The notes: a model not told the origin generated them from the sequence alone. A DNA stretch of 64,000 bases from Microvirga alba (GCF_015694465.1 NZ_JADQDO010000002.1:744001-808000), one strand, 5' to 3'. Positions 8,422 through 18,349 are shown, counted from the stretch's first letter. Made by a program: numbers and translations.

Positions 8422-9168
8422 ATGACCTCCGTTCTTGCTCCCGCCACCCGGCTTTGGCTGCGCCTTCGCCTCAATGAAATCAGTGCTCTGATCTCGCTTG
8501 CCGGGTTCGGGCTGTTCGCCTGGGCTTTCCTGGGCCTCGCAGGCGAGGTGCGCGAAGGGGAGACGCATGGGTTCGACACCGCGCTGCTGCTGGCTCTGCG
8601 CAACCCGCAAAACCCGGCCGACCCGCTCGGGCCGTCGTGGTTGGAGGAAGCCGCGCGCGATATCACGGGATTGGGCGGCTATGCGGTCCTGACCATCGTC
8701 ACGCTGGCGTCGATCGTCTATCTGCTGATGGCGAAGAAACGAGGGGCAGCGCTTCTGGTGATCGTCGCGGTTCTCGGCGGCACATTGCTGTCCACAATTC
8801 TCAAACTCGGTTTCGATCGGCCGCGCCCCGATCTCGTGCCACATGCGGCGCGCGTCTATACGGCGAGTTTTCCGAGCGGCCATGCGATGCTGTCCGCCGT
8901 CACCTTCCTGACGCTGGGCGCGCTGCTGACCCGGGTGGAGGAGAGCCGCCGCATCAAGGTCTTCATCATGGGACTCGCGGTCGCCATGACCTTGCTCGTC
9001 GGTATCAGCCGCGTCTATCTCGGCGTCCATTGGCCGAGCGACGTGCTCGCAGGATGGTCCGTTGGTGCCGCCTGGGCGTGTCTGTGCTGGTTTGTGGCAC
9101 TGCAATTGCAGCGCAGCGGACGGGTGGAGAACGGAGCGGACTCTCTACCCCAACAACCGCCCGCATGA
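8422..9168 (+). CDS. PAP2-family phosphatase
   Basis: The start chosen is the ATG at 8422. A longer frame upstream only translates the intergenic repeat. The 248-residue product has the three PAP2 phosphatase motifs: KLGFDRPRP, SFPSGHAM and SRVYLGVHWPSDVLAGW, with the catalytic histidines in the second and third. About five to six membrane segments place it in the inner membrane, where such enzymes dephosphorylate phosphatidic acid, undecaprenyl pyrophosphate or related lipids. The substrate is not decidable. Its stop overlaps the recX start by four bases, so the two are translationally coupled. Confidence 0.87.
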   Translation: MTSVLAPATRLWLRLRLNEISALISLAGFGLFAWAFLGLAGEVREGETHGFDTALLLALRNPQNPADPLGPSWLEEAARDITGLGGYAVLTIVTLASIVYLLMAKKRGAALLVIVAVLGGTLLSTILKLGFDRPRPDLVPHAARVYTASFPSGHAMLSAVTFLTLGALLTRVEESRRIKVFIMGLAVAMTLLVGISRVYLGVHWPSDVLAGWSVGAAWACLCWFVALQLQRSGRVENGADSLPQQPPA

Positions 9169-9707
9169 CGGACGACGCCGCGCCGATCCGCAAGCCGCCG
9201 CGACAGGTCACGCCCGCCTATTTGCAGCGGGCGGCTTTGGCCTATCTCGAACGCTATGCGTCCTCGGCCGATAACCTGCGCCGCGTGCTGCGGCGCAAGG
9301 TCGACAAACGCTGCCGCCTGAGGGGCGAGGACCCGGCGGCTTTTCATGAGATGATTGACGAGGTCGTCGCCACAAGCCTGCGCGTCGGCTTGATCGACGA
9401 CACACGCTACGCGCAGGCCCGCGTGGCCACCTTGCGCCGCCGGGGCGGCTCGGCCCGCGCCATTCAGGCGAAGCTCTCCGCCAAGGGTGTCGATCGCGCA
9501 ACCATCGCCGCAGCTCTCGACGGCGAGGAGGGCGACGAGGACAGCGCCGCCCGCGCCTTCGCCCGTCGCCGCAAGCTTGGGCCCTTTCGGCCGGGGGAAC
9601 GAGCGCCCTATCGCGACAAGGATCTGGCAGCGCTTGCTCGCGCGGGTTTCCGGTTCGATGTGGCACGCCGCGTCGTCGACGAGGAACTTGAGGACGCGCA
9701 AGCGTGA
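9165..9707 (+). CDS. recX: Regulatory protein RecX
   Basis: A 180-residue RecX-family protein starting at the ATG that overlaps the PAP2 stop. The tandem three-helix repeats are recognisable, with RVGLIDDTRYAQARV and a conserved pattern RRRGGSARAIQAKLSAKGV in the middle, and the C-terminal repeat KDLAALARAGFRFDVARRV. RecX binds RecA filaments and limits their extension. In many bacteria recX follows recA. Here it is instead coupled to a membrane phosphatase gene, and no recA is visible. The longer frame open further upstream is a shadow of the PAP2 gene. Confidence 0.82.
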   Translation: MTDDAAPIRKPPRQVTPAYLQRAALAYLERYASSADNLRRVLRRKVDKRCRLRGEDPAAFHEMIDEVVATSLRVGLIDDTRYAQARVATLRRRGGSARAIQAKLSAKGVDRATIAAALDGEEGDEDSAARAFARRRKLGPFRPGERAPYRDKDLAALARAGFRFDVARRVVDEELEDAQA

Positions 9708-9786
9708 TCAGGGCAAGTGGAATGCGGTTGCCCGCAAAGATCACGCGGCATCAGGGAACCTAGACTTCCTGCTCCCGACGGGTGGC

Positions 9787-11649
9787 TTATGCGGCTCCTC
9801 CGTGGGTAAAGCGGCCATTCATCATGGTCATGTCCACGTGTACACTTGCGATACTGTGCACGTCGACAGAGAGGATATTCTTCTCGAGCACGATCAGGTC
9901 CGCCAGCTTACCCGCCTCGATCGAACCCACCTGATTCTCCAGCCGTAGTTGATAGGCCGCTCCCATGGTGTTGGCATGGATCGCTTGCTCTACATCCAGC
10001 TTCTCGGCCGCTGGTCCAAGGACGGGCGCATCCGGCTTGCCAATCGACTGGCGTGTAACAGCGATCTGGATCGCATCAAGCGGCTTGTAGGTTGCGAAGT
10101 ATCCCGCACCCGGCCAGTCCGTGCCAAAGGAAACACGCGCACCTGATTCAAGGGTAGAGCGAACCCGGTAAATCTTGCTCTGTCGCTCGACACCAATCCG
10201 CTCGATCAGGGTTTCCACCGAAGAGGGATCGGCGCACATCCAGTTTCCGGAATACTGCGAGGTCAGGCCAATCTTGGCAAAACGCGGCATGTCGGCGTCA
10301 TCGACCAGAACCAGATGGGCGATGGTGTGTCGCCGGTTATAGTCGGGCTTCGCAGCGATCGCCGCTTCAATGGCGTTCAGTGCCATTCGGGTCGTCCCCT
10401 CGCCGCATGCATGTATATGGACATCGATGCCAACGGCCTCGGCATCCATGACCATCTGCGTCAACTGCTCTTGAGAGAACGGAGATTGGCCAATCGTGTC
10501 CGGCCTGTCCGCATAAGGCTCAAGCAAAAGCGCCGTGTATCCTTCGGCGGTCCCGTCGGCGACAATCTTCATCACCCGCGCCTGGACCAGTTCGGTATCA
10601 ATGCGCTTGCGCAGAGCGACTGCATTCTGTGCCGCTTTGTCTACCGGTGGCCCCTTCATCATGCTGGAGGCCACCACGCGGAATGGCAGGCGCCCCTGCT
10701 GCTCCAAGGCCGTGTATAGCTCGATCAAGGCCCCTTCATCGTCGCCGATCGGGGGGACGCCGGCATCGTAAACACTGGTAATTCCGGCGGCTGCCGCCAG
10801 AGGCAACCAGCCTTCCAGATAGCGGCCCATTGCGCTGATCGAAATCGGTTCGATTGCGTTGACCGTTGCGAGGACCGCCGGGACCTCCAGGATATAACCG
10901 GTCGCATCGCCATTGGCGTCTCGGACGAAGTAGCTGAAGTCCGGGATCGGGTCGGGAGTATCCCGATTGATGCCTGCCATCTCAAGCGCCTTGGTATTCG
11001 CCCACAGGCTGTGGCCGTCAATGGCGAAGAAGAAGGCCGGCCTGTCAGGGAGGATCCGATCCAGATCGGCCCTATTGGGCCCTTCGGGCGGAAACATATC
11101 GACCCGCCAGCCGAAGCCCCGAAGCAACCCGGTAGGATTATCCTTGGCGTAGCCTGCGATCAGTTTGAGGGCATCGTCGAGCGTCGGCAATTGAAGGTTC
11201 AGACCGGAGGCAAAGAACGAGCCCAGGAGTGGATGAGTATGGCCCTCTACGAAGCCCGGCAGCACCATGCGGCCCTCGAGCTCAACGATCTTCGTTGTCG
11301 ATCCTGCGAGTTTGTCGATCTCGGAATTCGTTCCAACGGCAAGAATTCGCTTGCCTCGAACGGCGACGGCTTCAGCGATTTTCCTGTCCGGATTGACGGT
11401 ATAGACAGTTCCGCCCCGAAAAATCACGGTTGGCGGCCCGCTGACGTCGTCGGCCTCGGTTTTGGCTGCCCGTTGGGACCAGGCAGGAGATGACCCAAGA
11501 ATCGCGGAAGATGCAACTGCCGCGCAAGCCATGCTTCCACTGACAAAGCGGCGGCGGTTAACGGTCAGTTGAAAGGTCGGATGCGGTTTATTAGTTGCAG
11601 CAGACACAAAGCGCCCAAATGTCTCCGTGAGACTGCAGCTCAAGCACAT
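9787..11649 (-). CDS. Tat-exported amidohydrolase (YtcJ-like, Amidohydro_3)
   Basis: A 620-residue metal-dependent hydrolase. Near residue 32 there is a twin-arginine motif (NRRRFVSG) followed by a hydrophobic stretch ending in SPAWSQ, so export by Tat is likely. The catalytic part starts near residue 70, with GGTVYTV, the metal-binding EGHTHP, and HIHACGEGTT further on. These are hallmarks of the YtcJ-like amidohydrolases. The start is uncertain, because residues before the RRR motif may be a long n-region and a start nearer 11560 is possible. Codon use looks less GC-rich than in neighbouring genes, which hints at later acquisition. The substrate is unknown. Confidence 0.82.
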   Translation of the reverse strand: MCLSCSLTETFGRFVSAATNKPHPTFQLTVNRRRFVSGSMACAAVASSAILGSSPAWSQRAAKTEADDVSGPPTVIFRGGTVYTVNPDRKIAEAVAVRGKRILAVGTNSEIDKLAGSTTKIVELEGRMVLPGFVEGHTHPLLGSFFASGLNLQLPTLDDALKLIAGYAKDNPTGLLRGFGWRVDMFPPEGPNRADLDRILPDRPAFFFAIDGHSLWANTKALEMAGINRDTPDPIPDFSYFVRDANGDATGYILEVPAVLATVNAIEPISISAMGRYLEGWLPLAAAAGITSVYDAGVPPIGDDEGALIELYTALEQQGRLPFRVVASSMMKGPPVDKAAQNAVALRKRIDTELVQARVMKIVADGTAEGYTALLLEPYADRPDTIGQSPFSQEQLTQMVMDAEAVGIDVHIHACGEGTTRMALNAIEAAIAAKPDYNRRHTIAHLVLVDDADMPRFAKIGLTSQYSGNWMCADPSSVETLIERIGVERQSKIYRVRSTLESGARVSFGTDWPGAGYFATYKPLDAIQIAVTRQSIGKPDAPVLGPAAEKLDVEQAIHANTMGAAYQLRLENQVGSIEAGKLADLIVLEKNILSVDVHSIASVHVDMTMMNGRFTHGGAA

Positions 11650-11893
11650 AATTTACCGCCTTTGCATTCTATCGATGAAGAAGTGTCGATATGTAGTTAG
11701 CACGATTCCCCTTGGGAATTAGTGGTCAACATGTCGGTCATCAGATAAATTTAGGCAGATGGCGAATTGATTTAGCGGAGGCTCTGGCTCATCTGGGTTG
11801 TCATAGGCTGCGGCTCTGCGATGCAGACACCCATCACGACATCATCCCGGACACCGTGAATCACAGATCATGCGGAATTAATAGGTCCTGAGC

Positions 11894-12550
11894 TTAGATC
11901 AGCCCCGCCCCCACATTCACCGCAAGCGCGAGAATCGTGGTGTTGAACAGGAACGAGAGGATCGAGTGTCCGAGCGCGAAGCGGCGCATGCGCTTCGACA
12001 CGATGATGATATCCGACGTCTGCGCCGCCGCGCCCAGATTGACCGAAAAGTACATGAAATCCCAGTAATCCGGCTTGGAATGATGCGGAAAGGTCAGGCC
12101 CTGCCGCTCGCCCGCATCGCCGTAGTATTCATGCGCGTAATGGATGGCGAAGATCGTGTGCACGAAGAACCACGAGCACAGGATGGTGACGGCGGCCACT
12201 GCGAGACGGAAGGCCTGCAGACCCGACTTATCGTCGTGGATGCCGTAAAGCTCGACCGCGATCGCGCCGAGACTGGCGATCGCCGCGGTCAGCGTGAGGA
12301 GGAGGATGACAGCCGCTCCCTCATCCTCGACGCTCGCCCGGTTCTGCATCCGGCCGATGGATGAGCGGGCGGCCATGAGCGCGGCCAGCACCAGATAGAT
12401 GATCACGCCAACATCCCAAGCGACGAGAATCCGCGAGCTTTTCAGAAGGATATCCGGCAGGGCCGCGAACACCATCACGGCGGCGACCGTGGCCCCCAGG
12501 AGCCTTGGGCGCAGATACGCCTGAACGCGCGTCTTGATCACATCACTCAT
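11894..12550 (-). CDS. DUF1345 family inner-membrane protein
   Basis: A 218-residue protein with about five hydrophobic segments and the conserved core of DUF1345: HTIFAIHYAHEYY, then HHSKPDYWDFMYFSVNLGAAAQTSD. The function of the family is unknown. The patterned histidines, tyrosines and aspartates suggest ion or ligand binding in the membrane. It is transcribed alone, divergent from the OsmC gene. Confidence 0.8.
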   Translation of the reverse strand: MSDVIKTRVQAYLRPRLLGATVAAVMVFAALPDILLKSSRILVAWDVGVIIYLVLAALMAARSSIGRMQNRASVEDEGAAVILLLTLTAAIASLGAIAVELYGIHDDKSGLQAFRLAVAAVTILCSWFFVHTIFAIHYAHEYYGDAGERQGLTFPHHSKPDYWDFMYFSVNLGAAAQTSDIIIVSKRMRRFALGHSILSFLFNTTILALAVNVGAGLI

Positions 12551-12689
12551 GCAAAAACGATCCGTCGGAAAGTCCGTCCTCTAACATGTCGTCCCTGGCA
12601 TCCGCGCCAAGGAGTGTTTCACGCACTTGGGACTGGTGCCATGGGCACGCTGTCCTACATCATGGAGCGCAACCGTTAAGGAGAACCTC

Positions 12690-13112
12690 ATGAACCGCAA
12701 GGCAAAGGCCGTTTGGCAGGGCACCGGCAAGGATGGCACAGGCCACCTCACGACGGATTCCGGTGTGCTGTCGGCAACGCCCTATTCCTTCAAGACCCGT
12801 TTCGAGAATGAAAAGGGGACCAATCCGGAGGAGTTGATCGCGGCGGCCCATGCCGGGTGCTTCACCATGGCGCTGGCCTTCCAGCTTCAGGGCGCGGGCT
12901 TCACGCCGACCGAGCTTGCGACAGAGGCGGTGGTGTCTCTCGATCCCGAGGGCGCGGGCTTCAAGATTTCGAAATCGGCCCTGACCCTGAGCGCCAAGGT
13001 GCCGGGCATCGACAAGGCCAAGTTCGAGGAACTGGCCCGCCTTGCCGAGAAGAACTGCCCGGTCTCGAAGGTGCTCAACGCCGAGATCACAATGAATTTC
13101 GCGCTCGGGTGA
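12690..13112 (+). CDS. osmC: OsmC-family organic hydroperoxide reductase
   Basis: A 140-residue OsmC/Ohr-fold peroxidase. The start is the ATG at 12690, preceded by AAGGAGAA. The frame is open to 12627, but that part is not conserved. The two redox cysteines are C57 ([11 protein letters not shown]) and C123 ([10 protein letters not shown]), as in OsmC rather than the longer Ohr type. The protein reduces organic peroxides using thiols in the cytoplasm. It stands alone and is convergent with the GST gene. Confidence 0.9.
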   Translation: MNRKAKAVWQGTGKDGTGHLTTDSGVLSATPYSFKTRFENEKGTNPEELIAAAHAGCFTMALAFQLQGAGFTPTELATEAVVSLDPEGAGFKISKSALTLSAKVPGIDKAKFEELARLAEKNCPVSKVLNAEITMNFALG

Positions 13113-13153
13113 GGCCGGTGCGTCGAGGCTCCGCCCTTCGCGGGTGAACCCGG

Positions 13154-13879
13154 CTACTGTCCCTCCAATTCCGGATAGTGCCGGAAAATTCCATCCTCGT
13201 TGAAGGGGATGCGGCGCTCGCTTTGCAGGTAGGTTTTGATGCGCGGTCGCCTGCTCACGGCGTCGTGCAGGGAAGCCACGCGCGGTGTGTCCTTCAAGAG
13301 CCGTTTCATGGTCTTGGGAAAGGCATAGGACAGGCCCTCGACCAGTTGAAACAGGGAAAGGTCGGGATAGGTCAGCGAGCGCCCGACGAGATGGGCGTCG
13401 CCCGCCGGATTGCGGTCGAGGATGGTCTCGAACCAGTCCATGAATTTCGGAATGCGGTGTTTTCGGAAATCCGCCGCCCGCCGTGCGGCCTCATCCTTCT
13501 GGTCCTCGTAATAGAGTTCGATCGACAAAGGATGATGCGTGTCATGCGCCTCCACCACGAGATCGGTGACGGTGAGCTGGATCTGATGCGCCCATAATCG
13601 GTCGGTCTCACTCTTCGGCGTAAGGCCGAGCTTCGGCCCGAGATAAAACAGGATCGCGGCCGTCTGACCGACAAGCACATCGCCGTCGCGCAGGAAGGGG
13701 GCCGCGAAGGGCGGATGAGCCGCCTCGTTCATCACGCGCAGCATCGCCCGGATACCAAGCCCGTCCTTGGCCGATCCGCGCGCGACATCGACATAATCCA
13801 CGCCCGCCTCCTCAAGCGCGAGGCGCACGAATTCGCCGCGTCCCTGAATGCCGGGCCAGTAATAAAGCTCGTACGCCAT
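13154..13879 (-). CDS. Glutathione S-transferase
   Basis: A 241-residue GST. The start is placed at the ATG at 13879 (MAYELYYWPG). Eleven more codons upstream are arginine-rich and not GST-like. The N-terminal thioredoxin fold contains the glutathione-binding region (GRGEFVRLALEEAG) and the segment LVGQTAAILFYL in place of the usual ESxAI motif. The C-terminal half is all alpha-helical. It resembles the sigma/mu-like bacterial GSTs. The substrate is unknown. It lies just downstream of polA in the same orientation with a 73-bp gap, so cotranscription is possible. Confidence 0.8.
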   Translation of the reverse strand: MAYELYYWPGIQGRGEFVRLALEEAGVDYVDVARGSAKDGLGIRAMLRVMNEAAHPPFAAPFLRDGDVLVGQTAAILFYLGPKLGLTPKSETDRLWAHQIQLTVTDLVVEAHDTHHPLSIELYYEDQKDEAARRAADFRKHRIPKFMDWFETILDRNPAGDAHLVGRSLTYPDLSLFQLVEGLSYAFPKTMKRLLKDTPRVASLHDAVSRRPRIKTYLQSERRIPFNEDGIFRHYPELEGQ

Positions 13880-13952
13880 GCGCCGCTCCCGCTGTTCCGG
13901 CGGGAAACGCATGAGACGGTACGAGAGGTTCCAGCGTTTAGGAACGCATGGG

Positions 13953-16900
13953 CTAATGCGCCTCGTCCCAGTTCTGCGCGGCGCGCGCCTCGACCGACAG
14001 CGGGACCTTCAAGGTCACGGCGGGGAGGGCTGCTTCGCTCATCACGCGGGAAATCACCGGCAGCGTCGCCTCGATCTCCTCGTCGGGGGCCTCGAACACC
14101 AGTTCGTCATGCACCTGCAGCAGCATGCGCGCGGAAAGGCGCTCGGCTTTCAAGGCGTCTTCCATGCGGATCATGGCGCGGCGAATGATGTCGGAGGCTG
14201 AGCCCTGAATCGGTGCGTTGATCGCCTGCCGCTCCACCGCCGCCCGTTCGGACGGGTTGCCGGATTTGATCTGCGGGTAATGGCAGACGCGCCCGAAGAT
14301 GGTCGTGACATAGCCGTTCTCGCGGCAGGACGTCTTGATGTTGTCCATATAGGCGCGGATGCCGGGGAAGCGCTCGAAGTACTGCTTGATGAACGCGGCC
14401 GCGTCCGCATTTGGAATGCCGAGGCGCTGGGCGAGGCCGAAGGCGGATATGCCGTAGATGATGCCGAAATTGATGGTCTTGGCCTGACGGCGCAGATCCG
14501 GCGTCATATGGTCGAGCGGCACGCCGAACATCGCCGACGCCGTGGCCGCGTGAATGTCCTGGCCCTTCGCGAACGCCTCCTGCAATTGCGGGATGTCAGC
14601 GATGTGGGCGAGAATGCGCAGTTCGATCTGGCTGTAATCCGCCGAGATGATCTTGGAGCCCGGCGGCGCGATGAAGGCGCGACGGATCTTGCGGCCCGCT
14701 TCCGTGCGGATCGGGATGTTCTGCAAGTTCGGTTCGGAGGAGGAGAGCCGCCCCGTCGTCGTCGCGGCGAGCGAGAACGAGGTGTGCACCCGCTTCGTTT
14801 CCGGATGCATGTGCTGCTGCAGCGTGTCGGTATAGGTCGATTTCAGCTTGGCGAGCTGACGCCATTCGAGAATCCTCTCCGGCAGGACGTGACCGGCCTG
14901 CGCCAATTCGTCGAGGAGGGTTGCGGGCGTCGCCCATTGGCCGGAGGGCGTCTTCTTCGCGCCGGGCAGGCCCATCCGGCCGAACAGGATGTCGCCGATC
15001 TGCTTGGGTGATCCGAGGGCGAATTTCTCGCCCGCGAGTTCGTGGATCTCATCCTCCAGCCGCGCGAGGCCCTGCGCGAAATCGCCGGAGAGGCGGCTCA
15101 GGATCTGGCGGTCGACGGCAATGCCACGCATTTCCATGCGCGCGATCACATCGACGAGCGGACGCTCCAGCGTCTCGTAGACGGTGGCGCGTCCCTCGGC
15201 CACGAGGCGGGGTTTCAGCACCTGCCACAGGCGCAAGGTCACGTCCGCGTCTTCGGCCGCGTAGGCGGTGGCTTTCTCGATCTCGATCTTGTCGAACGAA
15301 ACCTGATTCTTGCCGGTGCCGGCGACTTCGCCGAATGGAATCGGCGAATGGCCGAGATGGCGGCGCGACAGCTCGTCCATGCCGTGCGAGCCCTTGCCCG
15401 CATCGAGCACGTAGGAAATCAGCATGGTGTCGTCGAAGGGGTGCACATCGATGCCGTAGCGCTTCAGCACGACCCAGTCGTATTTCAGGTTCTGCCCGAT
15501 CTTGAGAACCGAAGCATCTTCCAAGAGGGGTCTGACGACATCGAGCGCCTCGACGAGCGGAATTTGCCCCGGCACCATGCCGCCACCGAACAAATCGGAA
15601 TCGTTGCGATGCTGAAGCGGCACGTAAGCCGCCTTCCCTGTCTCCACCGCGAGCGAGAAGCCGACCAGATCGGCGAGGTTGGCGTCGAGCGCGCTGGTTT
15701 CCGTATCAACCGCGACATGGCCCTGCGCGCGGGCCAGCGCGACCCATTCCTTCAGGCGCTCGATGCTGGTGACCGTTTCATAGGCGCTCCGGTCGAAGGC
15801 GAGCGAGGAGGCCTCCGTCGCCCGCTTGGCGGCGAGTTGCGAGGGCGTGCCGAGTCCGTTCGTCGGAGAGCGCGTCGCGCTGCCCTCCAGTGTGTCTGCG
15901 GGCGCGCTCGCGCTAGCGGCGGACCCATTCTCGTCGGGCCCACCGAGACGCTCCCACCTGATCGCCTCGCCGCCGGGCATCAGGCGCGGATCGGGCTCGA
16001 TGGTAGCGGGGTCGGTGTCGTACAGTTCGGCCACGCGGCGGGTGATGGTGTTGAATTCCATCGCCTTCAGGAAGCTCAGGAGCGCCTTGGGGTCGAGCTC
16101 GGGCAGGCTCAAGGAATCGAGGGCAACCGGCAGCGGCGCGTTGCAGTCGAGGGTGACGAGCTGCTTCGAGAGCCTCGCGGCGTCCGCATTGTTGATCAGC
16201 GTCTCGCGGCGCTTCGGTTGCTTGATTTCATTAGCGCGCGCCAGAAGCGTTTCGAGATCGCCATATTCCTTGATGAGCTGGGCGGCCGTCTTCAATCCGA
16301 TGCCGGGAACGCCCGGCACGTTGTCGGAGGTGTCGCCCATCAGCGCCAGCACGTCGCCGATCTTTTCCGGTGGAATGCCTTCCCACTTCTCCGTCACGGC
16401 GGCTTCGTCGAGATTGCGCTCGGGCCGGTAGCCCGGCTTGCCCTTCGAACCCGATTCGAAATCGTAGAACGCGACCAGCGGCCCCACGAGTTGCATCAGG
16501 TCCTTGTCGGAGGTCACGATCAGCACCTGCGCGCCACGCGCCTTGGCCTCCTGGGCGTAAGTGGCGATGAGGTCGTCCGCCTCGTAGCGCGCCTGCTCGA
16601 TGGGCTCCAGGCCGAAGGCGCGGATCGCCTCGCGCATAATGGGCATCTGGACCTTCAGATCCTCCGGCGCGTCCGGGCGGTGGCCCTTGTAGTCCTCGTA
16701 GAGCTCCTTGCGGAACGAGCCCTCAGACTTGTCGAGCACGATGGCGAGATGCGTCGGCTTGAAGCCGGCTGCGCCGTCGCGGATGAACTGCAGGAGCTTG
16801 GTGACGAACAGGCGCACCGCGCCCGTCGGCATGCCGTCGGACGTCCGGCTGTTATACTTCGAGTCCTGATTCATGGACTGGAAGTAGGACCGGAAGATGA

Positions 16901-16961
16901 AGGATGAGCCGTCGACGAGGAAAACGTGATCGCCGGCGCTGACGGGACGGGAAGAAGCCAT
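13953..16961 (-). CDS. polA: DNA polymerase I
   Basis: A 1002-residue, full-length PolA. Domain order: 5'-nuclease (FLVDGSSFIFRSYF at the N-terminus, then DKSEGSFRKELYEDYKGHR), 3'-5' exonuclease with intact motifs (DTETSALD, NLKYDW, YAAEDADVT) and the polymerase domain. Motif A is DYSQIELRILAH, motif B RRQAKTINFGIIYG and motif C VHDELVFEAP. All catalytic acids are present, so nick translation, proofreading and synthesis should all work. A spacer of about 80 residues rich in Ala, Ser and Pro separates the nuclease from the exonuclease domain. Role: Okazaki fragment processing and repair synthesis. Confidence 0.97.
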   Translation of the reverse strand: MASSRPVSAGDHVFLVDGSSFIFRSYFQSMNQDSKYNSRTSDGMPTGAVRLFVTKLLQFIRDGAAGFKPTHLAIVLDKSEGSFRKELYEDYKGHRPDAPEDLKVQMPIMREAIRAFGLEPIEQARYEADDLIATYAQEAKARGAQVLIVTSDKDLMQLVGPLVAFYDFESGSKGKPGYRPERNLDEAAVTEKWEGIPPEKIGDVLALMGDTSDNVPGVPGIGLKTAAQLIKEYGDLETLLARANEIKQPKRRETLINNADAARLSKQLVTLDCNAPLPVALDSLSLPELDPKALLSFLKAMEFNTITRRVAELYDTDPATIEPDPRLMPGGEAIRWERLGGPDENGSAASASAPADTLEGSATRSPTNGLGTPSQLAAKRATEASSLAFDRSAYETVTSIERLKEWVALARAQGHVAVDTETSALDANLADLVGFSLAVETGKAAYVPLQHRNDSDLFGGGMVPGQIPLVEALDVVRPLLEDASVLKIGQNLKYDWVVLKRYGIDVHPFDDTMLISYVLDAGKGSHGMDELSRRHLGHSPIPFGEVAGTGKNQVSFDKIEIEKATAYAAEDADVTLRLWQVLKPRLVAEGRATVYETLERPLVDVIARMEMRGIAVDRQILSRLSGDFAQGLARLEDEIHELAGEKFALGSPKQIGDILFGRMGLPGAKKTPSGQWATPATLLDELAQAGHVLPERILEWRQLAKLKSTYTDTLQQHMHPETKRVHTSFSLAATTTGRLSSSEPNLQNIPIRTEAGRKIRRAFIAPPGSKIISADYSQIELRILAHIADIPQLQEAFAKGQDIHAATASAMFGVPLDHMTPDLRRQAKTINFGIIYGISAFGLAQRLGIPNADAAAFIKQYFERFPGIRAYMDNIKTSCRENGYVTTIFGRVCHYPQIKSGNPSERAAVERQAINAPIQGSASDIIRRAMIRMEDALKAERLSARMLLQVHDELVFEAPDEEIEATLPVISRVMSEAALPAVTLKVPLSVEARAAQNWDEAH

Positions 16962-17035
16962 GGGTCTCGATCGTGAGGAACTGACCCGCCAAGAGATAGT
17001 GTTTTAGACGCCGGATGGCTATGGCCGGGATGGGT

Positions 17036-18244
17036 TTATGCAGCCTTCACCCGCGCCAGGTCGAGATCGAGCTCCCGCAGGGCCTGCATGACGACGCCTT
17101 CGGTGAGCAGATCCATGGAGGATTCCACCACATGGATGGTGGCAAGCGCCCTGAGTTCCGGAATCGTCTGCGATTCGAGCGCGGCTTCGAAGGAGGGACG
17201 CAGGAGGTCGATGGCCCGGGTGCCGGGGCCGCAGATCACGATATGGTCGGGCTCGAGCGTCTGGATCAGGATGCCGACCGCGTCGCCCAAGACCTCGCCA
17301 GCCTCGCGGAAGAGATTGAGGAGCGCGGTGTCTCCGGCCCTCGCCTGCGCGACGATAGCGTCCATGGCGTCCTCGCCGGGCATCAGCACGGTCGGGGCCG
17401 GACGATGGTCGATGAGCTGGGCGTCCCGGTGCAGGGCGTAGTCGGCCAGAAACGCCTCGATGCAACCGCGCCCCCCGCAGCGGCATTGCGGCCCACCCCG
17501 GCGCAGGCGCACATGGCCGAACTCGCTGCCGCCGAACCGCGCCCCGCGATAAAGCTCGCCATTGATGAGAAACCCCATGCCGACGCCGTCGCCGACCATG
17601 AGGCAGGCGGTGCGCCCGCTGCGCAGGGCGGGGTCGCGCTGGGCAATGGCGAAGGCCATGGCGCTGGCGTCGTTCTCGATCAGCACTGGCATTCCCAGGC
17701 GCTGGCTGAGCCCTGAGGCCAGGGGCAGGTCGCGCGCGCCGAGCACGGGGCTCCAGGCCACGATGCCATCGCGCGTGTCCACGTAGCCCTGGCAGGCAAG
17801 GCCGATAGCCTTCACGTCGGACGCACCGGTATCGCGGGCAAAAGCAGTGATGGTTTCCGCCAGCACGTCCATCAGTTCGTCCGCGCCGAGATTGCGCAAG
17901 GGGCGCTCGATATGGCGGCTCGCCCGGTTGTGCCCCGCGCTGTCCACGAGGCGCAGCTCGATACGGTTGAAGCCGGTCCAGACGCCGATGACGGAGCCCA
18001 GCGTGTCTGCGAAGAACAGGCGCACTTTCGGGCGGCCCCTGATCAGGCCGGGAACGGGATCGCTTGATTCCTCGGCCACGAGGACGCCCTCATCGAGGAA
18101 ACTGGCGGTGAGATCCGAAATGGTGGCCGGGCTCATGCCGAGGTGCTGGCCGATCTCGACCCGCGCCATGGGTCCCTCCCAACGCAGGACATCCAGAAGG
18201 CGCCTGCGGACGGTTTCGCGGGAGGTGAGGGGGATGGTCGACAT
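17036..18244 (-). CDS. xylR: ROK-family transcriptional repressor (XylR-type)
   Basis: A 402-residue ROK/NagC-type repressor starting at the ATG at 18244. Residues 1-80 carry a winged helix (GMSPATISDLTASFLDEG). The rest is the sugar-kinase-like fold with the ROK zinc motif CRCGGRGCIEAFL. It is divergent from xylF, with two similar dyads in the gap (18255-18273 and 18350-18372). Known ROK repressors such as Mlc, NagC and Bacillus XylR act this way, binding AT-rich inverted repeats and releasing on sugar. Xylose is the inferred inducer, from the neighbouring transport and dehydrogenase genes. The symbol reflects role, not proven orthology. Confidence 0.8.
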   Translation of the reverse strand: MSTIPLTSRETVRRRLLDVLRWEGPMARVEIGQHLGMSPATISDLTASFLDEGVLVAEESSDPVPGLIRGRPKVRLFFADTLGSVIGVWTGFNRIELRLVDSAGHNRASRHIERPLRNLGADELMDVLAETITAFARDTGASDVKAIGLACQGYVDTRDGIVAWSPVLGARDLPLASGLSQRLGMPVLIENDASAMAFAIAQRDPALRSGRTACLMVGDGVGMGFLINGELYRGARFGGSEFGHVRLRRGGPQCRCGGRGCIEAFLADYALHRDAQLIDHRPAPTVLMPGEDAMDAIVAQARAGDTALLNLFREAGEVLGDAVGILIQTLEPDHIVICGPGTRAIDLLRPSFEAALESQTIPELRALATIHVVESSMDLLTEGVVMQALRELDLDLARVKAA

Positions 18245-18254
18245 TCGGCCATAT

Positions 18255-18273
18255 TTATTCAGACGCCGAATAA
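18255..18273. promoter_or_regulatory. ROK operator-like dyad 1 (TTATTC-N7-GAATAA)
   Basis: A perfect 6-bp inverted repeat, TTATTC and GAATAA, spaced by 7 bp, lies immediately upstream of the ROK gene start. NagC/Mlc-type operators have TTATTT-like arms flanking a GC-rich centre. Binding here would shut off the repressor's own gene. Confidence 0.5.
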
Positions 18274-18349
18274 AACAAGTGCCAAAAAGACCGATCTTCA
18301 ACCAAATGATAACAGCGTGACCGCTTGAATGAACAATGTTTCAGGATAA

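Noticed and set aside
15042-16907. 621-codon plus-strand frame opposite polA
   Set aside because: It is a shadow of a GC-rich gene. Its product is full of Arg, Gly and His with no domain, and polA motifs are perfect on the other strand.
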